Shown here piece by piece: positions 10,487 through 19,955 of a stretch of 64,000 nt of DNA (position 1 is the first letter of the stretch; each line of letters begins with the position of its first letter). The notes beneath the pieces are model-generated. The model was not told the origin of the DNA. It did no database searches and was given only the letters and a program-made list of their open reading frames with translations. This DNA comes from Azolla caroliniana (lineage: Eukaryota > Polypodiophyta): positions 8,928,001 to 8,992,000 of the forward strand of contig JBHGNT010000016.1 in assembly GCA_043228905.1 (NCBI GenBank), in the 5' to 3' direction. The translations under genes and the position numbers were made by a program.

Positions 10487-12592
10487 ATGGAGGAGCAAAT
10501 GAGGCTTATGTGTACGATGGTGGAACGAATGATGCGGGAACAAGGGATGATGGCAAGCATCGACAAAGCCGTCGACAATATTCTCGCACGAGTAGGAATC
10601 TTCGAAGGTATAAATTTAACAAGATTTCTGAAGATTTATAATGAAGAAATGCTTAAACGCGGTGTCGACGAAGCTGCAAAAATTAATAGCTTTAGTCGAG
10701 TCGCTGCGATTGGGCTACAAGAAAGGATCCAGGAGCTACAGAGGGAACATCAGACATGGGTGACTTTTGAAAGAGCATTGCTAAATGAATACAACCTCAA
10801 CGATATGTCAAGGATGACAAGGCGAGCCTTCATGGATTGGGTAGAGTCTAATAAACATTTAAGTGTTTTGGAAGTATTAAAAGAGTTTTCGGAAAGATTT
10901 GAGCAACTAAATGTTAGAGATAGAAATATAATAGTGCCAGATAAAGTAATATTGTTTCTACAAGCTACTAATATTAAAGACAGGAAGGACTTGGGAATGC
11001 TTTTAGAAGATCAAAATAGTCCAAGTGGACTTACTGAAGATTGGGAGGAGGTGAAAAGGGCCTGCGCCCATTTCTGCAAAAGAAAGTTATGGTTTATGGA
11101 GTTGCCCGATAGAAATGATGAAGAAACGGGGAACGAGTCAGGAGAAAAGAAAGTAGAAGAATCACTCTTACACGAATTGGTGAAAGGCATGAAAGACTTG
11201 TCGATCAAAGTGACGAAGCTAGAATCGGGACAAAGCTCGACTTCATCAAGGCAGGGAGGTGGAATGGTCCGAAGGTGTATGTGGTGTGATAGTATCGACC
11301 ACCAGAAGAAAGATTGTCAAGAGCATAGGGATGCTCTTAATCATAATAAAATCTACTATCAAGATGGCAAGATTCACTCAACTGAGACTCGACAACCACT
11401 TCAACTCAACTTCGGGCGAGGAGGAATGAAAAGGTTAATGGAAGATGCCGAGAGAGAAACGACTCAAGCGATACAATCCGTGGCAACCTTAGGATTGCGC
11501 GTAGAAGACTCATATGGTGGATCTGGCTTTTGGCAAGATGTGATGGATTATGCAAGAAAAGGGAAGGTTCGAGTGGATGAATTAAAAAGAGCGGGAGATG
11601 AAATACGAAACTTCACTGGATGGAATGATCCAGTAGACGCGCTATCAGCATTCGCCCAAGTGAATGCACAAGATGTGCTAGTGGAAGAGAAGCGGAAGAG
11701 AGCTGAGGAAGCTGATCCGACAAAGAGACATGAGACACGAGAACAAAAGAGAAGGGAGATGGAAAAGGGTGCTATTGAGCCGAAGGAAGCTGATAAAGTA
11801 AAAGGAAAGACAGGCCCATCTTTCAAGCTTGCCTCAGACATAGAAACAACGACGGATATAAAAAAGGTACTAGAAACAAGAATATTAAATAGTAAGGTAG
11901 AATTTACTTTAAGAGAAGTGTTGGGTATAGCAAAGAAAGAATTTCATGAAGTTATCATAGATATTATTAGAAGGAAGAGACAGGTGACGGAGGAAATTAC
12001 GGGAGGGTGTGCAACAACACTCCAAGATTTGTATGGTGGCACCATCAATGCTGCAAGTGTAAAAAACCAGAATGATGTTGGCGTCCATGAAGGGGATAGG
12101 AGTCACTATACAAGGGACCATTGGGCTCGAGCAACAACGGAGGCACCTGCAAAAATTGGGGAGCAGCAAATTCCATGTATTGCTTTGATCGATCATGGAT
12201 CAGAGATTAACATGATGTCATCAGAATTTTACGCTCGAGGACGATGGCCGATTGACAAGAATCATGGGTGGAAAATAAGAGCTGCCACAGAAACTACGGA
12301 GGATCTATTCGGAGCATGTCCTAGTGTGAAGGTAACAATTGGTGATGTCTCGGTGAATCAAAATTTCTTTGTGCAGGATCGATCAACCTACCCCGTCATC
12401 CTTGGCCAGCCCTACATCACCGCAGTGAGGATGGAAACAAAGGTTATTGATGATGGTTCGGCTTTCGCGAGAATCAAGAGTCAAGATGGAAGAAAGACTG
12501 TCCAATTCTTAACCGTGAGGCCCAACCATGAAAGAAACAAAGAATGCTTGAGGGAACATCCAATTCAAGAGATGGATGAAGAGTTTTCCTAG
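10487..12592 (+). CDS. Gag-protease polyprotein of element A
   Basis: 701-residue ORF starting 20 bases after the primer site. The first 250 residues are a helical Gag (LARVGIFEGINLTRFL, WVTFERALLNEY). One CCHC zinc knuckle follows at about residues 263-276 (CMWCDSIDHQKKDC). A long charged linker leads to a retropepsin near residue 565 (ALIDHGSEINMMS, then YPVILGQPYI). The active site is D-H-G, not D-S/T-G, and is the same in D and G, so it is a lineage trait. Gag would form the particle and protease would mature it. The ORF ends in TAG at 12590, overlapping the open pol frame. Confidence 0.92.
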   Translation: MEEQMRLMCTMVERMMREQGMMASIDKAVDNILARVGIFEGINLTRFLKIYNEEMLKRGVDEAAKINSFSRVAAIGLQERIQELQREHQTWVTFERALLNEYNLNDMSRMTRRAFMDWVESNKHLSVLEVLKEFSERFEQLNVRDRNIIVPDKVILFLQATNIKDRKDLGMLLEDQNSPSGLTEDWEEVKRACAHFCKRKLWFMELPDRNDEETGNESGEKKVEESLLHELVKGMKDLSIKVTKLESGQSSTSSRQGGGMVRRCMWCDSIDHQKKDCQEHRDALNHNKIYYQDGKIHSTETRQPLQLNFGRGGMKRLMEDAERETTQAIQSVATLGLRVEDSYGGSGFWQDVMDYARKGKVRVDELKRAGDEIRNFTGWNDPVDALSAFAQVNAQDVLVEEKRKRAEEADPTKRHETREQKRREMEKGAIEPKEADKVKGKTGPSFKLASDIETTTDIKKVLETRILNSKVEFTLREVLGIAKKEFHEVIIDIIRRKRQVTEEITGGCATTLQDLYGGTINAASVKNQNDVGVHEGDRSHYTRDHWARATTEAPAKIGEQQIPCIALIDHGSEINMMSSEFYARGRWPIDKNHGWKIRAATETTEDLFGACPSVKVTIGDVSVNQNFFVQDRSTYPVILGQPYITAVRMETKVIDDGSAFARIKSQDGRKTVQFLTVRPNHERNKECLREHPIQEMDEEFS

Positions 12593-15500
12593 GATTTTTA
12601 GATAGGGCTTTTACAGGTAGGGGCTGTGATAGCCCGAGCATAAAAGAAAACCCCATAAATAATAATGTAAATAAAGATATTCCTTGTACAATCTCATCTA
12701 ATGGTGCTACTTTTATACTAAAAGTAAATAATAATAAAATACAAAATGCTTTCGAGTACTTTAAGTGTTCTGGATTAATAGATGATGATGAAGAAATTCA
12801 GGATATGTTTGAAGAATTAAGTTTTGAAGATACAATAACTCATTTGGAAGCAATGGAAGAAGACAATGAAATCCAAGTTCCTGTCCATTCAATCAAGATG
12901 TATGAGGTCATTGAAGAAGTTGCTCGAAAGGATCATGAAGCACATGTACTAACAAAATACAAGACAGTGGAGAAGAAGGTTCGTCCTATTGCTGCTCCAC
13001 TCCCAGGGGATAGTGAAAAGGCAATCAAAGAAGCAGCCACAGAGCCAATGATCAGAGACCCACGAAAGGTAGGACATGTGTTTACTCCGGAAACAATACA
13101 AGGGATGAAAATAGGAGGGGGTGACTTCCTATTACCCGCTGAAGAAAAGCAGTTCAGGGAGATGTTAAAAAGGCATGGAAAGGCGTTTGCATTCCAACCG
13201 GAGGAAATAGGGTGTGTGGATCCAAAAATTGTGGAGCCCATGGTTATATTCACTATCCCTCATATTCCATGGAACTTTAAGCCAATACCCATGCCTAGGG
13301 CTAGAATCCCTCAACTATTAGAACTTTTGAAAGAAAAGATAAGGATGGGTATCTTGGAACCATCGAACGCTCCTTACTCGAGTCGATGGTTCACTGTGTT
13401 AAAGAAAGATGGGCGACTCCGATTTATCCAAGATATGCAACCCGTGAATAAGGTAACAATCCGAAACTCGGGAGTAGGGCCAATTGTGGATGAGTTTGCT
13501 GAGATGTTTGCAGGAAGAGCTATATATTCAATGGGAGACCTTTATTCCGGATATGATCAATTTCAACTTGCTATCAAAAGTCGAGATATAACTTCTATCA
13601 AGACACCTATAGGGTTAGTACGGATGTGCACCTTGCCGCAAGGAGCGACCAACTCAGTGGCGCATATGATGAATGGAATGAACAAGGTACTTCGTGATTT
13701 TATTCCTCATATTACAATGCCTTTTCTAGATGATGTTCCAATTAAGGGATGTAAGGAGGAAGAGAAGAACGAGGAATTGGACGAAAGTGGTTGCCGTCAA
13801 TTCGTTGCTGATCATATCAAGGATTGTGAGAAGGTGCTATCAAGGATGGAAGAAGTGCATTTGACCTTATCAGGGGCGAAGTCAATATTTGGGGCAAAAG
13901 AGATATTAATAGTTGGTCATATGTGTGGCCCGTATGGGAGAAAGCCATCCCCAACCAAGGTCAATGCAATTCAAAATATGCAAGAGGAATGTACATCCAT
14001 CTCAGAAGTACGAAGGTTTCTGGGGGTATGTGTTTTTTACTGTAAATGGATTCCGCATTATGCCCATTTATCTGAACCTTTATATAGACTCCTAAGAAAA
14101 GGAGAGACATTTGAATGGAGTGAAGAGCATTCAGAGGCAATGAAGAAATTGAAGTACTACTTGGCACAAGCTCCACCATTAAAGCAACCAGACTACACCC
14201 GGCCCATATATCTCACAGTAGACTCTAGTCCCATTGGAATTGGATGGGTGATAAGCCAACAAGATAGGGAAGAAAGGTATCCAGTCCGATTCGGGGCAAA
14301 GGTTCTTAGTGGTCGACAAAGAAAATATGCACAGGTGAAAAGAGAGCTATGGGGGATAGTAACAGCTGTAAAGACAGACAGAGATTACTTAATTGGTGCT
14401 GAAGTAATAATAGAAACAGATTGTTTGCCTATTCTGGGTATCATAGCTAATTGTGATATTCCAGATCAAGCCATGTTAAGATGGTGTATCTATATTAGAT
14501 CAATCAACCCTGAAGTTCGACATATCTCTGGGAATAGAAATGCAGTAGCAGATATGTTATCAAGAGCAAGGTATGAGGAAGAGGAGATTCCAGACTCGGA
14601 CGATGAGGACAAAGAACAAACAGTCCTTACCACAAGCATTACTCGGGAAGGAGGAATGCAGTTTCTAGAAGAGGAGTATGAAGATGAATTCAAGGAAATA
14701 GGGAAATACCTACAAACCCCTAACAAGTACAAAGGTCGATCTGGAAAAGAGTTCGCACAGTTTCGCAAGAAAGCCCATAAGTTCTTCCTGTATGAAGGAT
14801 ATCTATGGCGACATCCGAAAACCAAGACTGGAAACCCGCAAAGAGTAATAGGTTCTGAAGGGCAAAGAAAGGAGATAATCAAAGAGCTGCATGACAAAGA
14901 ATGGGCTGGTCATCGAGGAGTGTGGGCCACTTTCAGTAAGATTAAAGAACGATTTTGGTGGCCTCGATACTATGAGCAAATAAAAAAGTATGTGGAAACT
15001 TGTCCCACTTGTCAATATTATTCAAATGTAAAATTTTGTGATGAATTACACCCAACATACTCATCGGGGGTGCATTACAAGTGGATGATAGATTTGGTAA
15101 CAATGCCACTTGGAGTAGGACAAAAGAGATACTTGGTTCTTGCTAGAGAAGATCTAACAAATCAAGTGGAAGGTCGTTCATTGAGAACAAAAGGGACATT
15201 AGGAGTATGTCAATTCATCTTGGAGGACATTGTTTGTAGATATGGATGTATCGGGAAGATAGTGGCAGATAGGGGAGAACTCAATTCTGCGGAAGCTCAA
15301 GATTTTTTCGACAAAATAGGAATTCGGCTTTCTTTGACAACGGCGTACAATCCAGAAGCTAATGGAAAAGTAGAAAGGGGACATGGGCCAATAGTCAAAG
15401 CTTTGGCAAAGGCATGTAGAGGACGGGTTAGTGATTGGCCAAAAACCTTACCCTATGCACTATGGGCTGATAGGACAACTCACAGCACTGTTACTAGATA

Positions 15501-16056
15501 TATGCCTGCAGAATTAATCACAGGACAGAAGCCAATAATGCCAATTGAAGAAAAGATAACTACATGGGCTGTGTTGCCTTGGGAATCAGAAATGAGTAGG
15601 GAAGATTTACTTGCGGTTCGAATACGACAACTTCAATCAAGGATAGAAGACATAGAAAAAGCAGCTACTAGATTGAAAGAGGCAAGAATCAAGAATAAGG
15701 ACAGATTTGACAAGATGAAAAGAATACGACCAAGAAAGGTGCAAGAGGGAGATTGGGTATTAGTATATGATAATAGCCTAGATAATCAATACAGTACTAT
15801 TCGGAAGTTTGCAAAAAGATGGTTTGGACCTTATGAAGTTAGGAAAATAACAGATAAAGCCACATATTTCCTCAATGAATTAGATGGGACAGAAATTCGT
15901 ATCCCAATTGCAGGAAAAAGGATTAAAATATTTAAAAGGAGGGAGTCATTAGAGCCTGAATTTTATGAAGAAGTAGAAGAACTAAAAGAATCGGAAGAAG
16001 TGTTGGATGAACTCTGCACAACCAATGTGCAAGTTCAGAGGGGGTGGGTGTCGTGA
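12580..16056 (+). CDS. Pol polyprotein of element A (RT, RNase H, integrase)
   Basis: The first Met is at 12805, giving 1083 residues, but the frame is open from 12580 and overlaps the end of gag by 13 bases in the -1 register, so frameshift expression is possible. RT motifs: VLKKDGRLRFIQDMQ, LPQGATNS, catalytic MPFLDDVPIKG. RNase H: YLTVDSSPIGIGW and the VIIETDCLPI block. Integrase: H-x-H zinc end (HDKEWAGHRGVW, then CPTCQ), core acids in MIDLVTMP, VADRGELN and NGKVERGH, then the GPY/F fold (RWFGPYEV). No chromodomain is seen. The stop codon lies inside the 3' LTR. No catalytic residue looks damaged. Confidence 0.93.
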   Translation, partial: RVFLGFLDRAFTGRGCDSPSIKENPINNNVNKDIPCTISSNGATFILKVNNNKIQNAFEYFKCSGLIDDDEEIQDMFEELSFEDTITHLEAMEEDNEIQVPVHSIKMYEVIEEVARKDHEAHVLTKYKTVEKKVRPIAAPLPGDSEKAIKEAATEPMIRDPRKVGHVFTPETIQGMKIGGGDFLLPAEEKQFREMLKRHGKAFAFQPEEIGCVDPKIVEPMVIFTIPHIPWNFKPIPMPRARIPQLLELLKEKIRMGILEPSNAPYSSRWFTVLKKDGRLRFIQDMQPVNKVTIRNSGVGPIVDEFAEMFAGRAIYSMGDLYSGYDQFQLAIKSRDITSIKTPIGLVRMCTLPQGATNSVAHMMNGMNKVLRDFIPHITMPFLDDVPIKGCKEEEKNEELDESGCRQFVADHIKDCEKVLSRMEEVHLTLSGAKSIFGAKEILIVGHMCGPYGRKPSPTKVNAIQNMQEECTSISEVRRFLGVCVFYCKWIPHYAHLSEPLYRLLRKGETFEWSEEHSEAMKKLKYYLAQAPPLKQPDYTRPIYLTVDSSPIGIGWVISQQDREERYPVRFGAKVLSGRQRKYAQVKRELWGIVTAVKTDRDYLIGAEVIIETDCLPILGIIANCDIPDQAMLRWCIYIRSINPEVRHISGNRNAVADMLSRARYEEEEIPDSDDEDKEQTVLTTSITREGGMQFLEEEYEDEFKEIGKYLQTPNKYKGRSGKEFAQFRKKAHKFFLYEGYLWRHPKTKTGNPQRVIGSEGQRKEIIKELHDKEWAGHRGVWATFSKIKERFWWPRYYEQIKKYVETCPTCQYYSNVKFCDELHPTYSSGVHYKWMIDLVTMPLGVGQKRYLVLAREDLTNQVEGRSLRTKGTLGVCQFILEDIVCRYGCIGKIVADRGELNSAEAQDFFDKIGIRLSLTTAYNPEANGKVERGHGPIVKALAKACRGRVSDWPKTLPYALWADRTTHSTVTRYMPAELITGQKPIMPIEEKITTWAVLPWESEMSREDLLAVRIRQLQSRIEDIEKAATRLKEARIKNKDRFDKMKRIRPRKVQEGDWVLVYDNSLDNQYSTIRKFAKRWFGPYEVRKITDKATYFLNELDGTEIRIPIAGKRIKIFKRRESLEPEFYEEVEELKESEEVLDELCTTNVQVQRGWVS
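16037..16048 (+). promoter_or_regulatory. Polypurine tract of element A
   Basis: AGAGGGGGTGGG ends exactly at the 3' LTR start. It is the expected plus-strand primer for reverse transcription. It lies within the last codons of pol, whose TGA stop is supplied by the LTR. Confidence 0.85.
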
Positions 16057-16817
16057 AGAATGTGCTTCACGATATAAAAATGAGCTTAAATGTTGTATTT
16101 AATAATATTTAAGAGACTTGAACCCACATCCTTATATACGATGTACAATGTACATACCACTAGGCTAGGCTATTTATTTGTAAAAGTGTATAATAAATGT
16201 GCTTCATGATATAAGAATGAAGCTATATATTGTATTAAGTAAAATTGAGGGACTTGAACCCTCAACCTTGTATATCAAGCACAAACCATACACCACTAAG
16301 CTAGGTTATTTGTTTTAAGGTTATATCCATCATTATACTTATCCCAATACATGGGAGCTCAAATGAGCATGATGGCTATCATGTATCACATGCAATGCAT
16401 GTGCGCCAAATGGCGATCATGCATCAGATGTAACTCATGCATTACATGCATGACATTACCATATGCATGGAAATACTTATAAAAAGAGAGGAAAGGAAAA
16501 CAAAAGGGAATCAAGGAATCAAGAGAGAGTAAAAAAATAATACAATCAATTGAAGAAGACTAGCTCATTGGGTGGAGAACCTCTCGTTTCGAAGTTGAGG
16601 TCGAGGGTTCAAATCAAGGGTCGGTATTGAAAAGATTCATCTTGCGATCAAGGATTGTAAAGTTGGTAAAATATTATATTTTTAATATACATCATGTTTA
16701 TATCATATACTCTTGTTCTTTGAATCATACTTTGTCTCAATCTTCTTTCTAGAATCATACTTTGTCTCAATCTTCTTTCTTGAATCATACATTGTCTCTA
16801 TCTTTTATCTATGCTCG

Positions 16818-16862
<45 letters not shown>

Positions 16863-16998
16863 TTACTTGTAACTCTTCATCTTACTATCCTTAACCATTC
16901 TATCATCACCATACAAGCCTTAGTAAACTTAAGTTTCTTCAACTCCCCTTAACTTTAGTCCCCGCGACTTCGCCGCACGAACCACAACTACCCCGACA
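16049..16998 (+). repeat. 3' LTR of element A
   Basis: 950-bp LTR matching 9528-10447 almost base for base. The differences seen are a tandem 30-bp duplication at about 16722-16781 (unit starting GAATCATACTTTGTC), TC/AC repeat lengths near 16817-16861 and a T-to-G change near 16923. It ends in CGACA and is followed by the CCGT target copy. Confidence 0.95.
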
Positions 16999-17600
16999 CC
17001 GTTTTCAACCATGGCCGCCCCAGCAATAGTGGGTATGCGCCTTGTGCCTGTAATTGTAGCACTACGGCCGAGATGTGAAATGTATGCCCGCCGACGGTGA
17101 CTTCTAATTTCCGTATTAATCCTGTCGGCCGCACTGAGCTTGTATCGGCCATCCGCAACCAGAACGGACACGGCTCCCACTCGTGGATTCCTAGGTCCTC
17201 ACACGTCCGGAGGCTTATTACATTTACCCCAGAGCCTCCGTCTATAACTGTGCCGGGGAGTTCTTTCCCTTTTACAATGGCAGTGATTACCGGACTACTG
17301 GTGTCTACCACTGTTGGTCCCTCCTCCGGATTCGAGAAGAGTACCGGTGCCGGTGATGGTTCTCCTGCCGTCATGGCCATCTTCAGTCCTTCCGTGAATC
17401 TAGGCACGAGTTGTAGGAGTCTTCCTAGTGGTAACGTAATCTGGCATTCTTGCAACGCCTGCCATGTCTCGTTCTCGGAGTGACTACCGCCGGCAAGCCC
17501 TGCGGTGTTCTCCTTTTGCTGCTGTAAGTCTGTGACATTCTGCTCGTTTGCTTTCTTTACCCATTCCGTTGCTTGTTTGCGGATGGTCTCCTATGTCTCC
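16999..17600 (-). pseudogene. Element B protease (upstream half of the split frame)
   Basis: Retropepsin domain of B: VIDGGSGVN with the D-G-G active site, WEPCPFWLRM, then GAYPLLLGRPWL. The frame is cut by element A right after RPWLKT. It is in the same frame as gag, separated by nonsense codons at 17591 (TAG) and 17945 (TGA), so gag and protease were probably one ORF. The region 17600-17700 encodes a CCHC knuckle (CYYCRQEGHCSNQC). Confidence 0.85.
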
Positions 17601-17944
17601 CATTCTTTGGCCATGCCCTTCGATCTTGTGGTCACCTGCTGCAGGTCTGCCACCTCAAGGACTACCATATTTACTGCCGGTCGTTTTTCATAGCTCTTTA
17701 CCGGGCATTGGTTACTACAATGGCCTTCCTGTCTGCAGTAGTAGCAGTAGGATTTCCGGGCATTGCTAGATTCGGCATTGTCTGTTGTACCCGTTGCAGG
17801 TCCTACGGTACGCGCGGGGTTTTGTACCGGTTGGCTACTTGGAGCGCCTTGTTCCGGGTCCCGGGGGTAGCCACCTTTTTTAAAATGCCGTTTTTTGTTA
17901 AAGCTCTTCTTATTACGGTACTCTTGACGGGGTTGCCCGTTATA

Positions 17945-19519
17945 TCAGCCGTATTCCTCCCGTTGCTGACGATACCCGGGGGAGTGCTCCCGGTCGTACT
18001 GTTCGTATCGTCTATTGTAATCCTGGTGCCGATCATGCCGGTCATAGTTATCTCGCCGATCACCGTACCGGACATCATTTTCCCGTCGCTCGCCGTACCG
18101 GACATTATTTTCCCGTCGCTCGCCATACCGGACCTCATTTTCCCGTCGCTCGCCATACCGGACATCTTGTGCCGGTTGGTCACGGTCCATTCGCCGCCAG
18201 CGTTCGTCTTCTTCGTCCCGGCTGCTGCGTGGCTCAATTTGTCGGACGGGCGGTGCTTGCTGAGTCAACAGATTATACTCGCACCTATCCGTCGTATGGC
18301 TCTTGGACTGACAGATTACACATTGCATCCTCATAGTGCATTCTAGAGCCGAGTGTCCGGAATTCAAGCAGGTTGTGCACTGTATTGCTTGCCGAAACCG
18401 GAGGTCTTCATCGGACGGTAACGCCCGTTGAAGTGCGCCCAGTGTGAGCCAGGAGCTTGTCTTTTCCATCTCTTTCACCCGGTCAATGACCTGGTCGATG
18501 GTACTTGTACGGAAATCGATTACCGTGCAAACTGTGCGTAGGGGTTCCCGGAGTGCGTTTAGGAATATCGTCCGTAATTCCTCCTCCGGGGGTGCACGGG
18601 TAAGCTGACTATGCATCCGTTGAAACCGGATGACAAATTGGGGAATGCTCTCCCCTGCCTCTTGCCGGATAGTATAAAATAAGCCTACCATTACGGTCTG
18701 GTCCACCTCCTTTTGAAAAAAATGCATGAATTTAGCTTTTAAATCTGCAAAGGTGTTGATGGTAGACGGGTCCTGCGTCCGGCGCCATCTTGCTGCCGGT
18801 CCCTCCAATGTGACGCCAAACTCTGCTATCTTAGAGCGTTCTTCTTCCTCCGGTGTCAGTCGCTGGGACACATGGTTGGCTTCCCATGTCTGTTCAAATG
18901 CGTGCACATGAGCTTCCGCATCCGGATCATCTCTATACTTGGAGTACTGGAACGGCATGTCGTCGTCCAGTATCGGTGCGCGGGCTGGTAGTGTTGGTGC
19001 TCGTTCCGGAATTTTCTCCGGTGTCGGTGGTTTCTCTTCCGCTGGTGACGGAGGCCTCTCCTCCTCAACTTCCGGTGTCGGAGGTCGTTCTTCTTCTGCT
19101 GGTTCCGGGGGTTCCAACGTTAGCACTTCCGGTTCCGGTTCCGGTGTCGGTAAGGTATCCGATCCTTCGTCCTCCGGTCCGCCCGGGTTTCCGTTGCTGC
19201 TACGATAGTTCGTGTGCACACTGTATTCCCCTTCGGAGTCCGATTCATATGCTGAAAAGGCCTCTGCTTCGCCTTCTCCGTTTGCCAACGCGTGGAGAAG
19301 GGATTCGGTTTTCCGGAGGCTGCTTAGGCTGCTGCCATCGTCCGGGTGCGATGTTTGCTGTAACCAGTGGGAGTCCTCCGCTACTCTTCGGATTACGTTG
19401 GAAAACAAGCGATTTGCTCTAATTTCCTGCGCCGCTCGTTGGAAGGCCTCGCGTCTCCTTTGCCTTTCGGCAAGGCGTTGAGTTCGATTTGTAACCAGGT
19501 CGTGCGTTGATCTAGACAT
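17945..19519 (-). CDS. Gag of element B
   Basis: 524-codon ORF. The amino end is Arg-rich, followed by a long Pro/Glu-rich low-complexity region (residues about 120-185, repeats such as EEERPPTPE), then the conserved retrotransposon Gag fold (PAARWRRTQ, LKAKFMHFFQ, GESIPQFVIRFQRM). Two CCHC knuckles lie near residue 382 (CTTCLNSGHSALEC) and residue 399 (CVICQSKSHTTDRC). The tail has four tandem copies of an eight-residue RYGERREN unit, an RNA-binding-like basic repeat. The TGA at 17945 probably replaced CGA, after which the frame stays open through a third knuckle. It would form the particle core. Confidence 0.85.
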   Translation of the reverse strand: MSRSTHDLVTNRTQRLAERQRRREAFQRAAQEIRANRLFSNVIRRVAEDSHWLQQTSHPDDGSSLSSLRKTESLLHALANGEGEAEAFSAYESDSEGEYSVHTNYRSSNGNPGGPEDEGSDTLPTPEPEPEVLTLEPPEPAEEERPPTPEVEEERPPSPAEEKPPTPEKIPERAPTLPARAPILDDDMPFQYSKYRDDPDAEAHVHAFEQTWEANHVSQRLTPEEEERSKIAEFGVTLEGPAARWRRTQDPSTINTFADLKAKFMHFFQKEVDQTVMVGLFYTIRQEAGESIPQFVIRFQRMHSQLTRAPPEEELRTIFLNALREPLRTVCTVIDFRTSTIDQVIDRVKEMEKTSSWLTLGALQRALPSDEDLRFRQAIQCTTCLNSGHSALECTMRMQCVICQSKSHTTDRCEYNLLTQQAPPVRQIEPRSSRDEEDERWRRMDRDQPAQDVRYGERRENEVRYGERRENNVRYGERRENDVRYGDRRDNYDRHDRHQDYNRRYEQYDREHSPGYRQQREEYG

Positions 19520-19570
19520 CCATCCGTGCCGTCGTTCGCTGCAAAAACAGGAATCATGGTCGCCAAAAAC

Positions 19571-19945
19571 TGTGTTAACTCTTCAGGCCGGACAATGGCC
19601 TAACACAGGGTGTCTACTTAAGACACTTCACCAAAGGGTGTTACGGCAACCGGATTAGACTTCAACGCTTAATCCGACTTAGTTAAGTTACTTATTAGGA
19701 TCGTCTTCATAACACGCGTAAGATATAACAATTAAGAGAGAACGGCAATTGACACAGAGATATAACAACGCTTAAGCTTTCATTAATTAACCGCTAACTA
19801 TTACATTGTATCCGGGCCTTTAAATAGGTTTCCGGTCTGTATTACAAAACGGTGCCATCCGCACCTGTTCGGGATCGGTCCGGATCCGGAATGGCATACC
19901 GATTCTGGTTCGTCCGTCCACACTCATAGCTTAATTACAACCACA
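19571..19945 (-). repeat. 5' LTR of element B
   Basis: 375-bp LTR. On the minus strand it starts TGTGGTTGTAATT and ends GTTAACACA; the ends are imperfect inverted repeats. A TATA-like TATTTAAAGG lies at about 19817-19827. The last 75 bases carry a stem-loop module also found in the LTR of copia C1. Just after it, at about 19551-19570, TTTTTGGCGACCATG is the likely primer site. The element appears inserted in G's integrase; no second flank is available to test for a target duplication. Confidence 0.75.
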
Positions 19946-19955
19946 TTCCTACTAC

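Larger units (their letters stand above)
9528..16998 (+). mobile_element. Intact Ty3/gypsy retrotransposon A nested in B
   Basis: Complete 7.47-kb element with two nearly identical LTRs starting TGTCGTGAAG and ending CCCGACA, a gag-protease ORF, a pol ORF, a primer-binding site and a polypurine tract. The flanks repeat CCGT (9524-9527 and 16999-17002; the next T is shared with the LTR, so CCGTT is also possible). It interrupts B's protease frame. Between the LTRs I see one base change, microsatellite length changes and one extra copy of a 30-bp unit in the 3' LTR, so insertion is recent. Both main ORFs are uninterrupted, making this the one element here likely to be autonomous. Confidence 0.95.
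5416..19945 (-). mobile_element. Ty3/gypsy element B, split by element A
   Basis: Minus-strand gypsy element. Reading from high to low coordinate it has a 5' LTR (19571-19945), a primer-site region, gag (19519-17945), a zinc-knuckle linker, protease (17455-16999), then element A as an insertion (16998-9528), then RT, RNase H, integrase (9527-6240) and the accessory ORF (5874-5269). The protease reading frame breaks after RPWLKT and resumes on the far side of A, which proves one original element. There is no 3' LTR: the element ends tail to tail against A0 near 5415. Nonsense codons lie at 17945, 17591, 9219, 7278 and 6432. Otherwise the frames are long and well preserved. Confidence 0.88.

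Noticed and set aside
17803-19422. Open frames antisense to B's gag (for example the 257-residue frame at 17573-18346)
   Set aside because: They are shadows of the Pro/Glu-rich and RYGERREN-repeat gag; amino-acid composition follows the antisense of those repeats.
867-19945. A0 and B considered as the two ends of one element with inverted LTRs
   Set aside because: Both contain the same full domain order (protease to accessory ORF) and differ in many residues, so they are two copies and not two halves.
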